Part shown: positions 1-10,764 of the stretch, in pieces | Position numbering within the stretch: position 1 is the first letter of the stretch | Layout: each line of letters opens with the position of its first letter | Assembly: GCA_037043455.1 (NCBI GenBank) | Contig: JAWPHD010011436.1 | Span: forward strand, 1 to 64,000 | Direction: 5' to 3' | Length of the DNA stretch: 64,000 nt | Source of the DNA: Cyrtodaria siliqua | Lineage: Eukaryota; Mollusca; Bivalvia; Adapedonta; Hiatellidae | The notes under the pieces: generated by a model | The model's input: the letters and a program-made list of their open reading frames with translations, nothing else | Databases searched by the model: none | Told to the model about the DNA's origin: nothing | Translations under genes and position numbers: made by a program

Positions 1-360
1 AAACATAGCTTGGAATGGATTTTGCAACAAGGTTGTAATAAGGTAGTTGCAGTGCATGAATTATAAAACATGGCAAATCAGACAAAAGGAAAGGATTAAA
101 TTATGTTGTTGGTAAAATAGTGGCTTACTGGGTAGATTATTTCGAGCTCCCCAAGAAATATCAGGGGAAGTATACATTTGAATCTGAGAAACGTGCCCTA
201 TTCGTAAATATTTATAATTATAATAGAAAACCTCATTTCTACCACAAAAAAAAAGAGACCGTCATATATGTACTAAAAATGACGTAAAAACCATTAAAAA
301 AATAATAATCTGTCAACATGAAACTTAAACTGAATAGTGTATCAATCTTTCCTCCAAGCA
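1..360. other. no gene seen
   Basis: AT-rich sequence with stop codons in all frames at short intervals. I see no open frame of note, RNA gene or repeat unit here. Confidence 0.6.
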
Positions 361-705
361 ATTTAAAGAACGGTTGTGATCTATTCAATAGTAAGAGTAT
401 AGGGCATGGTTTTCAGATTCATATGTTGTAAGTGAGAAAGTGTTGACTCTTACGGATGCAGGTGGTATAAAGTAAACTGCTTCTACTCAGGAAAATGTGG
501 TGATCTACCGTACACCACTAAAAAAAGTTGTTGACCGTCATATATAGCCTAAAATGTTGCTGAAAATGAAACAAACACCATTCAACCAACCAACCAACCA
601 ACCAACCAACCAAATAACCAACCAACCAACCAGATTCATATGTGTCTTTTCCCTCTAGGACTGCTGCAACTAGCCTAAACTAATGTGTTGATGAACAACA
701 ATTCT
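361..705 (+). mobile_element. SINE-beta 3' fragment, split by a SINE-alpha insertion
   Basis: Bases 361-413 and 644-705 together read as the 3' half of SINE-beta (compare the fuller copies at 30742-31064 and 36105-36428). The shared blocks are a run ending AGTATAGGGCATGGTTTTC, then CCCTCTAGG, and a GTTGATGAACAACAATTC end. The two halves are separated by SINE-alpha at 427-630 and share the target duplication CAGATTCATATGT. The 5' tRNA-like half is missing. Confidence 0.75.
427..630 (+). mobile_element. SINE-alpha, 5'-truncated, with (CCAA)n tail
   Basis: The sequence runs from TGTAAGTGAGAAAGTGTTGA through the body (CTACTCAGGAAAATG, GACCGTCATATATAGCC, TGCTGAAAATGA) to a tail of ACCA/CCAA repeats at about 582-632. 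It matches the 3' three quarters of the full copy at 56932-57178. It is flanked by a perfect 13-bp direct repeat, CAGATTCATATGT, at 414-426 and 631-643. This is the signature of target-primed insertion. The 5' truncation removes the pol III boxes, so the copy should be inert. Confidence 0.85.
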
Positions 706-871
706 CTTGGTGTCATCCCAACATTAGTGGAAATATTTGAAATACAGCAAAACACAGTACTTCTCAGGTTCAAGTCTGATTTTAATACCAATCAAACTGA
801 CACAAGATTTGAGGTATGCATGTGTAATTTATAGGGTTTGAACCGATTATGCCCTTGACTCCAGTCATTGA

Positions 872-2040
872 CTACAGTCTGCAGAGTATGCATGTGACTA
901 CAGTCTGCAGAGTATGTACCAGACTACAGTCTGCAAAGTATGCATGTGACTACAGTCTGCAGAGTATGCATGTGACTACAGTCTGCAGAGTATGTACCAG
1001 ACTACAGTCTGCAGAGTATGTACCAGACTACAGTCTGCAGAGTATGCATGTGACTACAGTCTGCAGAGTATGTACCAGACTACAGTCTGCAGAGTATGTA
1101 CCAGACTACAGTCTGCAGAGTATGTACCAGACTACAGTCTGCAGAGTATGTACCAGACTACAGTCTGCAGAGTATGTACCTGACTATAGTCTGCAGAGTA
1201 TGTACCAGTCCACAGTCTGCAGAGTATGTACCAGACTACAGTCTGCAGAGTATGCACATGACTACAGTCGGCAGAGTATGTACCAGACTACAGTCTGCAG
1301 AGTATGCATGTGACTACAGTCTGCAGAGTATGCATGTGACTACAGTCTGCAGAGTATGTACCAGACTACAGTCTGCAGAGTATGTACCAGACTATAGTCT
1401 GCAGAGTATGTACCAGTCCACAGTCTGCAGAGTATGTACCAGACTACAGTCTGCCGAGTATGCACGTGACTACAGTCTGCAGAGTATGCATGTGACTACA
1501 GTCTGCAGAGTATGCATGTGACTACAGTCTGCAGAGTTTGCATGTGACTACAGTCTGCAGAGTTTGCATGTGACTACAGTCTGCAGAGTATGCATGTGAC
1601 TACAGTCTGCAGCGTATGCATGTGACTACAGTCGGCAGAGTTTGCATGTGACTACAGTCTGCAGAGTATGCATGTGACTACAGTCTGCAGAGTATGCATG
1701 TGACTACAGTCTGCCGAGTATGCACGTGACTACAGTCTGCAGAGTATGCACGTGACTACAGTCTGCAGAGTTTGCACGTGACTACAGTCTGCAGAGTTTG
1801 CATGTGACTACAGTATGCTGAGTATGCACATGACTACAGTCTGCAGAGTTTGCATGTGACTACAGTCTGCACAGTTTGCATGTGACTACAGTCTGCAGAG
1901 TATGCAAGTAACTACAGTCTGCAGAGTATGCATGTGACTACAGTCTGCAGAGTTTGCATGTGACTACAGTCTACAGAGTATGCACGTGACTACATTCTGC
2001 AGAGTATGCAAGTAACTACAGTCAATGCAAAGTATGCACA
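872..2040. repeat. 26-bp tandem satellite, about 45 units
   Basis: The unit is close to GACTACAGTCTGCAGAGTAT plus six variable bases (GCATGT or GTACCA), giving a 26-bp period. Most units carry a CTGCAG (PstI) site. The first half mixes the GTACCA and GCATGT types; from about 1490 on nearly all units are GCATGT, so the two halves homogenised separately. Edges decay after about 2000. Since 26 is not a multiple of 3, three units cycle through all frames, and the open frames of 63-154 codons here are repeat artefacts. Confidence 0.95.
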
Positions 2041-3194
2041 GGCCTTCAGTGCAGCGAATTGAGGTGATAAGTTTTGAGTATGCACGTGACAAGTGTGTAT
2101 GCGCGGCGTGTCAACAGTGCAGAGTATGCATGTGACTAGGTGTAGTTTACTTTATATCGCTGGACTTGTGACAATAACGCCTACACAAGCTCACACGAAT
2201 AATTGATAGTAATTAGTAATGACAATGATCAAAAACCTGTTAAGTAATTAGGGAAGCTGTGGTGAGGATCCTGTTTGTTTATTCATGATGATTGCATCAC
2301 TGTTACACTAAGGACCACCTCTTGATGTATCTAGATTGAATGGTTTAGGTTTAAACATTATGCTGGAGTGACAAAAAACAAAAAAGTTAATTGATATTAA
2401 AACAAAATTAAAAGTAAAATTTTATGAGGTGGGTATTTAAAGAAAAATATGATCAAACGAAAAGGTTGTTATATAAAGTAATATATCATAGAAATGATCT
2501 CTTTATTGTTGAATGTCACAATTATGTAGCTTAGGTTGTCATGTATAGCAAGCATCACAGGTGAATTGTGACACAGCCTTCGAATTACTGTTGTTAATTA
2601 TAACACAGATAACATGCACACCGTTTAACGACACAATGGCGACTGCGGTGAATAATCTGTATAGCCTATCATTTTAAAGCTTTTGATATGGCATATTGAT
2701 TTTGAAAAGAAAATGTTTCAGTTCAGCTTGATATGTTAAGAATGTATGATATGCCAACAAAAATGAGTCATAAACGGCAATTGTCGTCAAATCAGGATCA
2801 CCTTTATCTGTGCTAAGGATACCTGTACAGTTGGAGAGCTGTTGAAGAGTTGCTGCCCTTTGATTTGATCTCGCTGGGATACATTAATCATCGTTGCTTT
2901 ATTGGAGGACAGGTATTAATAACAGCTAAATTAATAAATTATGTTTTATAAAAAGGAATTCAGGAATTTTTTCTCACGTTCAATGGGAAGCTTTCCCATT
3001 TATTGTAATTTCTAAGATACGCAGCCCAGTGCAAGAACTTGACTCATCCTGAATTGATTATAGGCCCAAACTAGACATTGGCAGGCCTATGGCCTTGTTG
3101 ACATGTATTAGAACATGGTGCTGTTATCATTGGTTTTGAAATGATGAGTTTTTGTCCCATTTATGGAGAGGTTGTTCTTGGTTGAATGGAATGG
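2041..3194. other. no gene seen; decayed satellite edge then AT-rich sequence
   Basis: A few degenerate satellite units persist to about 2135. The rest is AT-rich with no open frame of interest, no RNA gene and no clear repeat. Confidence 0.55.
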
Positions 3195-3425
3195 GGTTTT
3201 ACATCATTTTTAGCACATTTCTTTAGGCTATATGTGACATTTAATTTTTAGTGGTGGAGGCAGATCACCCACTTTTTTCTGGGTAAAACCAGTACTGTAT
3301 GCTTCCTGCCATCCGTAAGAATCGACACTTTCTCGCAAGTCAAGCTCCCAATGGGATTCAAACCCGCAGCGATGAGATGCGATAAGGTTTCAAGCACAGC
3401 ATCTTCCCATTCGTGTAGATCACCA
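3195..3425 (-). mobile_element. SINE-alpha, nearly full length, minus strand
   Basis: Read on the minus strand, it has a degenerate tRNA-like head, the B-box-like GGGTTTGAATCCC at about 3351-3363, then the GTGTCGATTCTTACGG, TTTACCCAGAAAA and GCCTAAAGAAATGTGCT blocks typical of the family. The A box region (about 3405-3425) is poorly preserved. It is diverged from the copy at 56932-57178. Confidence 0.8.
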
Positions 3426-4876
3426 CATAATTTATATGCACTTGGTACCTTGCTTCTCTATTGAGGCGAAGTTGTTTTTATCTTTGTGTGACTGTTTGTG
3501 CCAAAAATTATACTGTGAAGGAAACATACTTCTGTTCATTCTGCTCAATAGAAATCTTCAAGGATCATTGCTTTTACATAAACAATGTTTAAATTCACGT
3601 CACAGTTTAAAATTTGCAGAAACGTAAAATCTTTCCTTTCAGATAGGTTGATTAAGATTGATGCAAATTTCAGTGACATTTAATTTAATAGAATACTAAT
3701 TAATGCAATAGTTATTAAGGTCAACATATTATGTAATTTGCATGTGTGGCGACCCTGTCTAATTATGCAAGTAATATGTACACATTTGTTTTCGTTGTAG
3801 TTTTAAGGCATTATTCTTTAGGCCAAATAAAATTATACGTATGGCTACTGTTACATTCTAAAAAGTATAAGTAGGTAATTGCTAGGGAAAATATTTTATT
3901 TTATATTTTGTCTTTTTCCCCTCCACTCAATACTGTTAAACCATAAGAAACTAATTTGGTAATATATTTATTTGATATCAGGTACAGAACAGCTAGAAAA
4001 CACGATTAATTAAAACAAAAAAGCATTTTTTATTTTTTAAATTTCTTTTAAAAATAATTATTTGTTGGTGCGGGGTGGGGGCATAAAATGTTTAGGGTCG
4101 GCCCTTTAAAACGGGGTTCAGTCGGGAAACTGGATAAACTTTTATTTGGCCTTAGAAATATAACACTAAATCATGTTGAATAAATGTATAGTTTAGGTAT
4201 ATAAGATTTATAATTGACGTGTCCTATATACACCTGCGCTGATATTCAATCTTCAGACTTGGCCTTTGCGACATAATATAACTGCTTTATTCTTTTAAGA
4301 AATATACGTGTTTATAAACAAGTATTGTTCGTTTGATTGTCGGCTCAATTTGCTCGCCCAGGCGTGATCGGCAATTGATCAGATATTCAGATGATCTATT
4401 GTCAAATCTGTCTTGCCGAACATTCAAGTTATAATTAATTTGAAAACTGTAGATATTCGAGAGATTGACTTTGTGTTGAAGCTTGTGGTTTAATTGATGG
4501 ATGAATACCAGGTATTATTTGAAGGCGAATCCTGTGTTTATATCGCATATATCTGTACATTGTCAATATATACACTGTCTGGTTAGTTTCACTCATTTTA
4601 TCTATTATTTTGTATTGATTTTAGTGGTAATGTCTAACGCATCGACAGAAAAACTGGCTTCAAGTAATTTTCAACTGGTTTTATAATGTGTCGGTATTGT
4701 GGTGCTGGTTCCTCGAGACTTGTACTATTGATTCGTTTGACTCTTTTGTCATAAAAAACAAAGCAATGAACAGCGCTGTTGTGACAGTGTTAAAGGGAGA
4801 CGAGGCAAACTTGATGTTTATATCATGCAGGCATTAAAATGCGCGTCTCAGTTTATTAATACCATTATTTATTTGT
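3426..4876. other. no gene seen; one GGTCGG module near 4060-4180
   Basis: AT-rich DNA with short open frames only (61-63 codons). Around 4060-4180 a stretch with AGGGTCGGCCC and GGCCTTAGAAAT resembles the GGTCGG-rich terminal module seen again near 23126, 25115, 45672, 46602 and 57600. Nothing else is recognisable. Confidence 0.5.
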
Positions 4877-5080
4877 GGAGACAGTCTAGTCATAGAGCAT
4901 TGGACCCATGATCAAAAAGTTTTGGGTTCGATCCCCGCACTGACCATATGTGTCGGTCACTAGTAAGACATTTTATCTGCATTTGCTTAGTACTGGTCTT
5001 GCCCCATGTGGGTCACGGGGCAAAGAATAGGGCCACTGCAGAGGGGTAGGATCCCCCCCAAATTCATGTTCATTTTATCA
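4877..5080 (+). mobile_element. tRNA-derived SINE-like element (SINE-epsilon)
   Basis: A tRNA-like start (GTCTAGTCATAGAGCATTGG) is followed 25-30 bp later by a good B box, GGGTTCGATCCCCGC, at about 4923-4937. A unique body follows. Only one copy is seen in this window, so the family assignment rests on the pol III boxes. The acceptor stem does not pair, which argues against a functional tRNA. Confidence 0.5.
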
Positions 5081-5214
5081 TTTATTGTTCATGTTCATTA
5101 AAGGTCTTCATCATGATCCCTGCATTGTTTCAGGTGCCATCTCGCTCACATCAAAAGAGCAGTGGCAGAAAAACAATAAACGTGGCTCCAGCATAAATGG
5201 AGTTTCTATGATAG

Positions 5215-5350
5215 AATTTGCAGCAACTCTGCAGTTCAGGGTGAGAAGGTTCTAGGCCCATGGAAGATGAGCCTGGCATGTTCATGCCTGTTAGGCGCCA
5301 TATAACCTTTCATGTGTTGGTGCGCCTTAAAATCCAATTCAATTCAGTTC
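5215..5350 (+). mobile_element. SINE-gamma 3' fragment
   Basis: The end of the fragment, GCGCCTTAAAATCCAATTCA at about 5323-5342, matches the tail of SINE-gamma at 44845-45085 (GCGACTATAAAATCCAATTC). The tRNA-like head is absent. Similarity in the 5215-5300 part is weaker. Confidence 0.5.
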
Positions 5351-5429
5351 TACCCAGAAAGACATCGAGAGTGATTAAAATAAGTTCAGAGAGCTGTTGT
5401 TACAATTAATGTAAAATAAATAATTTTAA

Positions 5430-5690
5430 ACTAATACCGTATCGTTTTGACTTTAAACCTCAGCTTGCATATAATTAAATGAGTTTTCAGTTGTTCATAT
5501 TTTTCCATAGGTGTTTAAATATATTATTGGTGCAATAAAATCAACACAGTTCGTAAGATGCAAATGCAATTTGCTTTATACTAATATTATAATTAATATT
5601 AGTGCTTGAACAAATGCAAGTTATATAGAAAAACTAATGGGATGCTGCGATGTTTTAATAAAAAATCGAGATTGCCATGTGCCCCTTTAA
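5430..5690 (+). mobile_element. MITE M1 copy, TTAA type, left end lost
   Basis: It shares with 44330-44613 the blocks GACTTTAAACC, CAGCTTGCATA, ATTATTGGTGCA, TATAGAAAAACTA and the right terminus ATTGCCATGTGCCCCTTTAA (5671-5690) ending in TTAA. The left terminal inverted repeat is not recognisable. No transposase is present. A TTAA target with AGGG(G/A)CAC ends suggests a Kolobok- or piggyBac-mobilised family (inference). Confidence 0.7.
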
Positions 5691-5767
5691 GGTGGAAAAG
5701 TCATCCTCCAGTTTTAAACATATTTTATTCACATATAGTATATACATTTGACATCATACAATATACA

Positions 5768-6025
5768 GTACAGTAGGAGTGTAACCATAAACCAGGATAG
5801 TAAAGACGCTGCATCTAAAACTTTATCTCCTCTCACCGATTGCGGGTTCGAATCCCATTGGAAGCTCAACGTGTCTAGTTTGAAAGTGTCTTACTCTTAC
5901 AGTACTGGTTCTACCCAGGAAAAATGGGGTGGTCTGCCTCTACCACAAACAAATTTACCATCATATATGGCCTAACATGTGCTGAAAATGATCTTAAACA
6001 CCATTCAAACAATAACATCACAAAT
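5768..6025 (+). mobile_element. SINE-alpha, nearly full length, with long flanking direct repeat
   Basis: B box GCGGGTTCGAATCCC at about 5843-5857, then the family body (TACTGGTTCTACCCAGGAAA, ATCATATATGGCCTAACATG, TGCTGAAAATGA) and a short CAAAC-rich tail. It is flanked by a 31-bp direct repeat with one mismatch at 5737-5767 and 6026-6056 (AGTATATACATTTGACATCA at the left, one base changed at the right). The A-box region is degenerate. Confidence 0.85.
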
Positions 6026-6204
6026 AGTATATACATTTTACATCATACAATATACATGAAATACATTAGATACTATCAGGAATCGGTCGGAATGGGTTTT
6101 CCATGTAGATACAGACATGGTAGGCACTTCACAGACATAACAACTAGGTCTGTTTGATAGGTCATCTTTCTGAAGGAAACAAACATTGCGGAACACTGAT
6201 TTTC

Positions 6205-7030
6205 ATTGAGTTGCAAGTGCCTAACATTGTAACAGTACCAGTTGTTTGTACCTGCATTATGTGGCACGTGCCTAACATTGTAACGGTACCAGGTGTTTGT
6301 ACCTACATTATGTGGCACGTGCCTAACATTGTAACAGTACCAGTTGTTTGTACCTACATTATGTGGCACGTGCCTAACATTGTAACAGTACCAGTTGTTT
6401 GTACCTACATTATGTGGCACATGCCTAACATTGTAACAGTACCAGGTGTTTGTACCTACATTATGTGGCACGTGCCTAACATTGTAACAGTACCAGTTGT
6501 TTGTACCTGCATTATGTGGCACGTGCCTAACATTGTAACAGTACCAGGTGTTTGTACCTACATTATGTGGCACGTGCCTAACATTGTTACAGTACCAGGT
6601 GTTTGTACCTACATTATGTGGCACGTGCCTAACATTGTAACAGTACCAGTTGTTTGTACCTGCATTATGTGGCACGTGCCTAACATTGTAACAGTATCAG
6701 GTGTTTGTACCTACATTATGTGGCACGTGCCTAACATTGTAACAGTACCAGTTGTTTGTACCTACATTATGTGGCACGTGCCTCACATTGTAACAGTACC
6801 AGTTGTTTGTACCTACATTATGTGGCACATGCCTAACATTGTAACAGTACCAGGTGTTTGTACCTACATTATGTTGCACATGCCTAACATTGTAACAGTA
6901 CCAGGTGTTTGTACCTACATTATGTGGCACGTGCCTCACATTGTAACAGTACCAGTTGTTTGTACCTACATTATGTGGCACGTGCCTAACATTGTAACAG
7001 TACCAGGTGTTTGTACCTACATTATGTGGC
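6205..7030. repeat. 51-bp tandem satellite, about 16 units
   Basis: The unit contains CACGTGCCTAACATTGTAAC, AGTACCAG(G/T)TGTTTGTACC and TACATTATGTGG; the period is 51 bp. As 51 is 17 codons and no frame-specific stop was fixed, both strands stay open: 329 codons on plus (6154-7143), 199 and 172 on minus. The plus product would be a 17-residue repeat (PNIVTVPVVCTYIMWHV). There is no signal peptide, recognised domain or codon-level conservation, so I do not call it coding. Most units carry a palindromic CACGTG. Confidence 0.93.
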
Positions 7031-7125
7031 GGATGGCGGGAGGTGTACAGTATTGGTTCTACCCAGGGAAAGTGGGTGGTCCGTCTCCACCACAAAATAA
7101 TCAACTGCCATATATAACGATTGAG
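7030..7125 (+). mobile_element. SINE-alpha middle/3' fragment
   Basis: GGATGGCGGGAGGTGTACAG, TTGGTTCTACCCAGGGAAAG and CTGCCATATATAACG match the middle of SINE-alpha at 57046-57135. It starts abruptly at the right end of the 51-bp array, within SINE sequence, so array and SINE are directly fused. Confidence 0.75.
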
Positions 7126-7169
7126 GTGCTGTTGCGATTCTAGTGTTTCGAGTTTGAGCATTCCATCTC

Positions 7170-8154
7170 TTTTTGTGTCGCCTTTTCGAAGAAAAATGCG
7201 ATACATAGGGATCACTTTGTCGTCCGTCCGTCAGTCAGTCCGTCTGTCGCGAAAACTAAACGTTGGCTAACTTTTTCATTTCTTGATATTTCTTCACCAA
7301 ACTTTCAATCTATACTCATCATGACAACATCGACATGACCATACTAAAATATAAAGGTCAAGGTCACACTGAAGGTCATTATATGGGTTAAATACTAATT
7401 TTTTCTTCACGAAAACTTAACGTTGGCTATAACTTTCTCATTTCTTGATATTTCTTCATCAAACTTTCTATATTTACTCATCATGACAATACTAAAATAT
7501 AAAGGTCAAGGTCACACTGAAGGTCATTATATCGGTTATATACTCATTTTTTCTTCACGAAAACTTAACGTTGGCTATAACTTTCTCATTTCTTGATATT
7601 TCTTCATCAAACTTTCTATATTTACTCATCATGACAATACTAAAATATAAAGGTCAAGGTCACACTGAAGGTTATTATATTGGTTATATACTCATTTTTT
7701 CTTCACGAAAACTAAACGTTGGCTATAACTTTCTCATTTCTTGATATTTCGTCATCAAACTTTCAATATATACTCATCATGACAACATCGACATGACCAT
7801 ACTAAGATATAAAGCTCAAGGTCACACTGAAGGTCATTATATCGGTTAAATACTCATTTCTTCTTCACGAAAACTCAACGTTGGCTATAACTTTCTCATT
7901 TCTTGATATTTTGTCATCAAACTTTCAATATATACTCATCATGACAACATCGACATGACCATACTAAGATATAAAGCTCAAGGTCACACTGAAGGTCATT
8001 ATATGGGTTAAAATACTCTTTTTTTTCTTCACAAAACTAAGTCAGGGCAGTTTGTCAAGGTCGATTATCTGGGTCCAGAAAACCTTGTTATACTGACAGA
8101 GCACTGACAGAGCGCTGACAGGCGACACATGTTCCACGGAAGACGCGTCTAGTT
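7170..8154 (+). mobile_element. HLE family B, five ~147/162-bp core units
   Basis: The 5' hairpin TGTGTCGC...GCGATACA (7175-7208) is followed by (GTCC/GTCA)n, then five core units starting near 7260, 7422, 7569, 7716 and 7878 (AACGTTGGCT, TTTCTTGATATTTC, AAGGTCAAGGTCACACTGAA). A right part repeats one 5' arm in inverted form (GGCGACACA at 8120-8128) and ends in the palindrome AGACGCGTCT plus AGTT. Non-autonomous, with no Rep/helicase. The layout matches HINE/pearl-type elements of bivalves; the assignment is inference. Confidence 0.75.
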
Positions 8155-8177
8155 AAATACCATCACAGCTATTCTGG

Positions 8178-8216
8178 TAGCAGCAGCAGCAACAGCAGCA
8201 GCAGCAATAGCAATAA
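8178..8216. repeat. (CAG)n-type microsatellite
   Basis: An interrupted AGC/AAC/AAT triplet run. Its frame is open only briefly, so it is probably not coding. Confidence 0.8.
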
Positions 8217-8521
8217 TGGTAGCTACAGCATTAGGATGAGCAATATCTGTAACAAAAGAAACCTCATAGTTTTAAAACATTTATTGTTAGCAGGATTCTA
8301 TCAACACCTCGTTTTAGTTCATGCAGTGATTGGTGTAAACTATCTGTCTCTTATCAAGAAGTTCTGCATATGTTTGTTTGTGTGTGTTTTGTTTTGCTTG
8401 CTGCTAAACAAGCAGTGTGAATGCTCTATTAGTGAAAATGAAAAATTGGTTTGAGAAGAAATAATTACATTCCCAGCATGAAGCTTGGAGTAATGAGACG
8501 CTTGGTGCTGGCATATTTTGA

Positions 8522-8545
8522 AAATAGGACTGGGGCAACTGGAAG
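8522..8545. repeat. 24-bp direct repeat flanking HLE-C, left copy
   Basis: The sequence beginning AAATAGGACTGGGGCAACTG is repeated exactly at 9408-9431, on the other side of HLE-C. It is longer than a usual target duplication and separated from the element by about 75 bp on the left, so a local duplication is more likely. Confidence 0.8.
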
Positions 8546-8620
8546 AACATTCATGAATCCATGCTGTCAGTCAAAAATGTATCTGACCAGGCCATTTGAC
8601 TAATACACATCAAGTATTCA

Positions 8621-9405
8621 TGCCCCGCTTCGAAGAAGGAGAGGGGCATATTGCTTTGCAAATGTCGGTCGATCGGTCGGTCTGTCCGTCCCGAAGTCTT
8701 GTCTTCGCGATAACTCGAGAACAGCTGGAACTACAAACGCGAAGATTGGCAGAAATGTTTGTGTCATGGTGTAGTTGTGCACCTCCCCTTTTGGGTAGAT
8801 TCGCATAAGAAATGTGATTACCATGGTAACAAAACTTGTAGAAAACACTAAAAATTGCTTATTTTCATGATAACTCAAGAATTGCAGGCAATTTGAACTC
8901 GAAACTTGGCAGGAATGTTTATGTCATGGTGTAGTTGTGCTCCTCCTCTTATGGGTAGATTCACTTAAGAAATGTGGTTGCCATGGTAACAAAACTTGTA
9001 AAAAATCACAATAAAATTGCTTGTCTTCGTGATATCTCAAGAACAGCTGGAACTACAAACTCGAAACTTGGCAGGAATGATTGTGTCATGCTGTAGTTGT
9101 GCTCCTCCCCTATTTGGTAGATTCGCTTAAGAAATGTGGTTGCCATGGTAACAAACGTTGTAAGAAATCACTAATAATTGCTTGTCTTCGCGATAACTCC
9201 AGAACAGTTGGCATTACAAACTCGAAACTTGGCAGGAATGTGTCATGGTGTAGTTGTGCACCTCCCCTTTTGGGTAGATTCACATAAGAAATGTGGTTGC
9301 CATGGTAACAAAACTTGTAAAAACCCCCACTAAAAATGCTTGTCTTCACGATAACTCAAGAACAGCTGGCATTACAAAGTCGAAACTTGGCAGGAATGTT
9401 GTGTG
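8621..9405 (+). mobile_element. HLE family C, five ~161-bp core units, 3' end missing
   Basis: The 5' hairpin TGCCCC...GGGGCA (8621-8648) is followed by a GTCG/GTCC run (8664-8692) and five core units near 8709, 8870, 9031, 9192 and 9349 (GATAACTCAAGAACAGCTGG, CTCGAAACTTGGCAGGAATG, GTCATGGTGTAGTTGTGC, TTGCCATGGTAACAAAAC). The last unit is cut short near 9405 and the usual 3' hairpin with CTTGTT is absent. The copy ends at a 24-bp repeat of upstream sequence. Confidence 0.75.
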
Positions 9406-9431
9406 TCAAATAGGACTGGGGCAACTGGAAG

Positions 9432-9899
9432 TAAAATAAAATAGGACCATTGACTGAAAGTATGAAATACTATTAAATAAATTAAAAAACAAAACATCTT
9501 ATATTCTGGTATAAAATTGAACGAGCAACTGGAAGAAGCATTGTATCAGGGAATGATATATACAACAGTGAGAATCTCTTGCGACCTTAAGCATGGATAT
9601 ATGATGTAATTTGGAGAACAAGAGACAATGATTGAAGGGTCTTGATATGTGATGCATGAGGACATGATTGTATAAAGGTTGGACTTTCTTTTTATAAAGA
9701 TTTAAATTTTAGAAACTGTCTGACCAGTAGAATGAATAACTTAGAGGAATACTGAAAAAAGGCAAAACTGCTTCTTTTGTCATTCTGTAAAAGAAGCATA
9801 TGGATGAACGAAAAATGTCTTTGCTCAGAAGAATGCTTGTTTTATAAAGACTTGAAAACTGTGTTGATTTCGGTAGCAGTTCTCTTATCAGACAATTTC
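9432..9899. other. no gene seen
   Basis: AT-rich, with only short open frames. A partial echo of the upstream GGGCAACTGGAAGAA motif occurs at about 9522-9538. Confidence 0.55.
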
Positions 9900-10105
9900 C
9901 CTTAGCCTCGTCCGTCGGATGGGGACATAAACCGGGCGGTCCCGTGTATCGGTCTATCCTCCGAGCACGTTAAAGGAGTTAATTTGATAATAAGAGTAGG
10001 GCACGGTTCCCGGATTCCTATGTATCATTCCCCTCTCTCTGGGGCGGCTCTAAATAACATGTACTGTGTTGATGAGCCATTAAACAACATTCAATTCAAT
10101 TCAAT
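9900..10105 (+). mobile_element. SINE-beta, 3' two thirds
   Basis: AGCCTCGTCCGTCGGATGGG, GGGACATAAACCGGGCGGTC, AGAGTAGGGCACGGTTCCCG, CCTCTCTCTGGGGCGGCTCT and TGATGAGCCATTAAACAACA match SINE-beta at 30742-31064 in order, ending in an (AATTC)n tail. The tRNA-like head is missing. Confidence 0.85.
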
Positions 10106-10764
10106 TATCAGACAAAATGGACAAAATGTTGACAAGTGGTAGGAACCTTGGCTTTATACAGTTAGAACAACATGGAAAATATAAATAAAATAAAAAAATT
10201 AGTTAGAAAATATGTCGAAAGTGTGTCGAAAGTGTGCACATATAGTGTAATAGAAAAAGAAGAAAGCTAAGCTAACTTTCTAATAAAATAACTGTTTCTC
10301 AGTTTGCATAATATAATCAGTGCAGTGGCAAATGTTGTTTTAGTGGAATTGAAATTGGTTGTTTATGGCAGGTTGGCACTTAAACGAGTTGGTGGTATAA
10401 GCATTTTTGACACAGCTAGACTACAGTTTCCAGTCCATGTTTTACAGTACTCCTGTTGCATGGGGTTGCCAATATGTGATGAGATGAGATGCTATATATC
10501 TGCAGTTCAGGTTTTACTTTATCAATAAAGAACATAATTATATGGTTTGTTTAAAGACGTTTTGGCTGGTGTGGTGGTGCTTAGGTTGAGCACAATTCAT
10601 CACAGGCCTATATAGGTCTTGAGTTTCAAATGGTTAAGAAAATGATTTGATTAACTCATTTGGGTTATGTCCCACACTATTGGCTGTATTGAGAGAGTAT
10701 GAAATATTTGACAATGTCTGAAGGAACAAAATTAATGGGAACGGAATAGTCTGGTATCCTCTGA
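10106..10764. other. no gene seen
   Basis: AT-rich. The open frame at 10304-10528 (74 codons) shows no recognisable domain and I do not call it. Confidence 0.5.

Noticed and set aside
872..2040. CRISPR array
   Set aside because: The units are contiguous 26-mers without unique spacers, in a eukaryotic setting. The same reasoning applies to the other arrays.
4784..4840. Further MITE M1 end (TTAAAGGGAGACGAGG)
   Set aside because: Only the first nine bases match M1 and no partner end is found.
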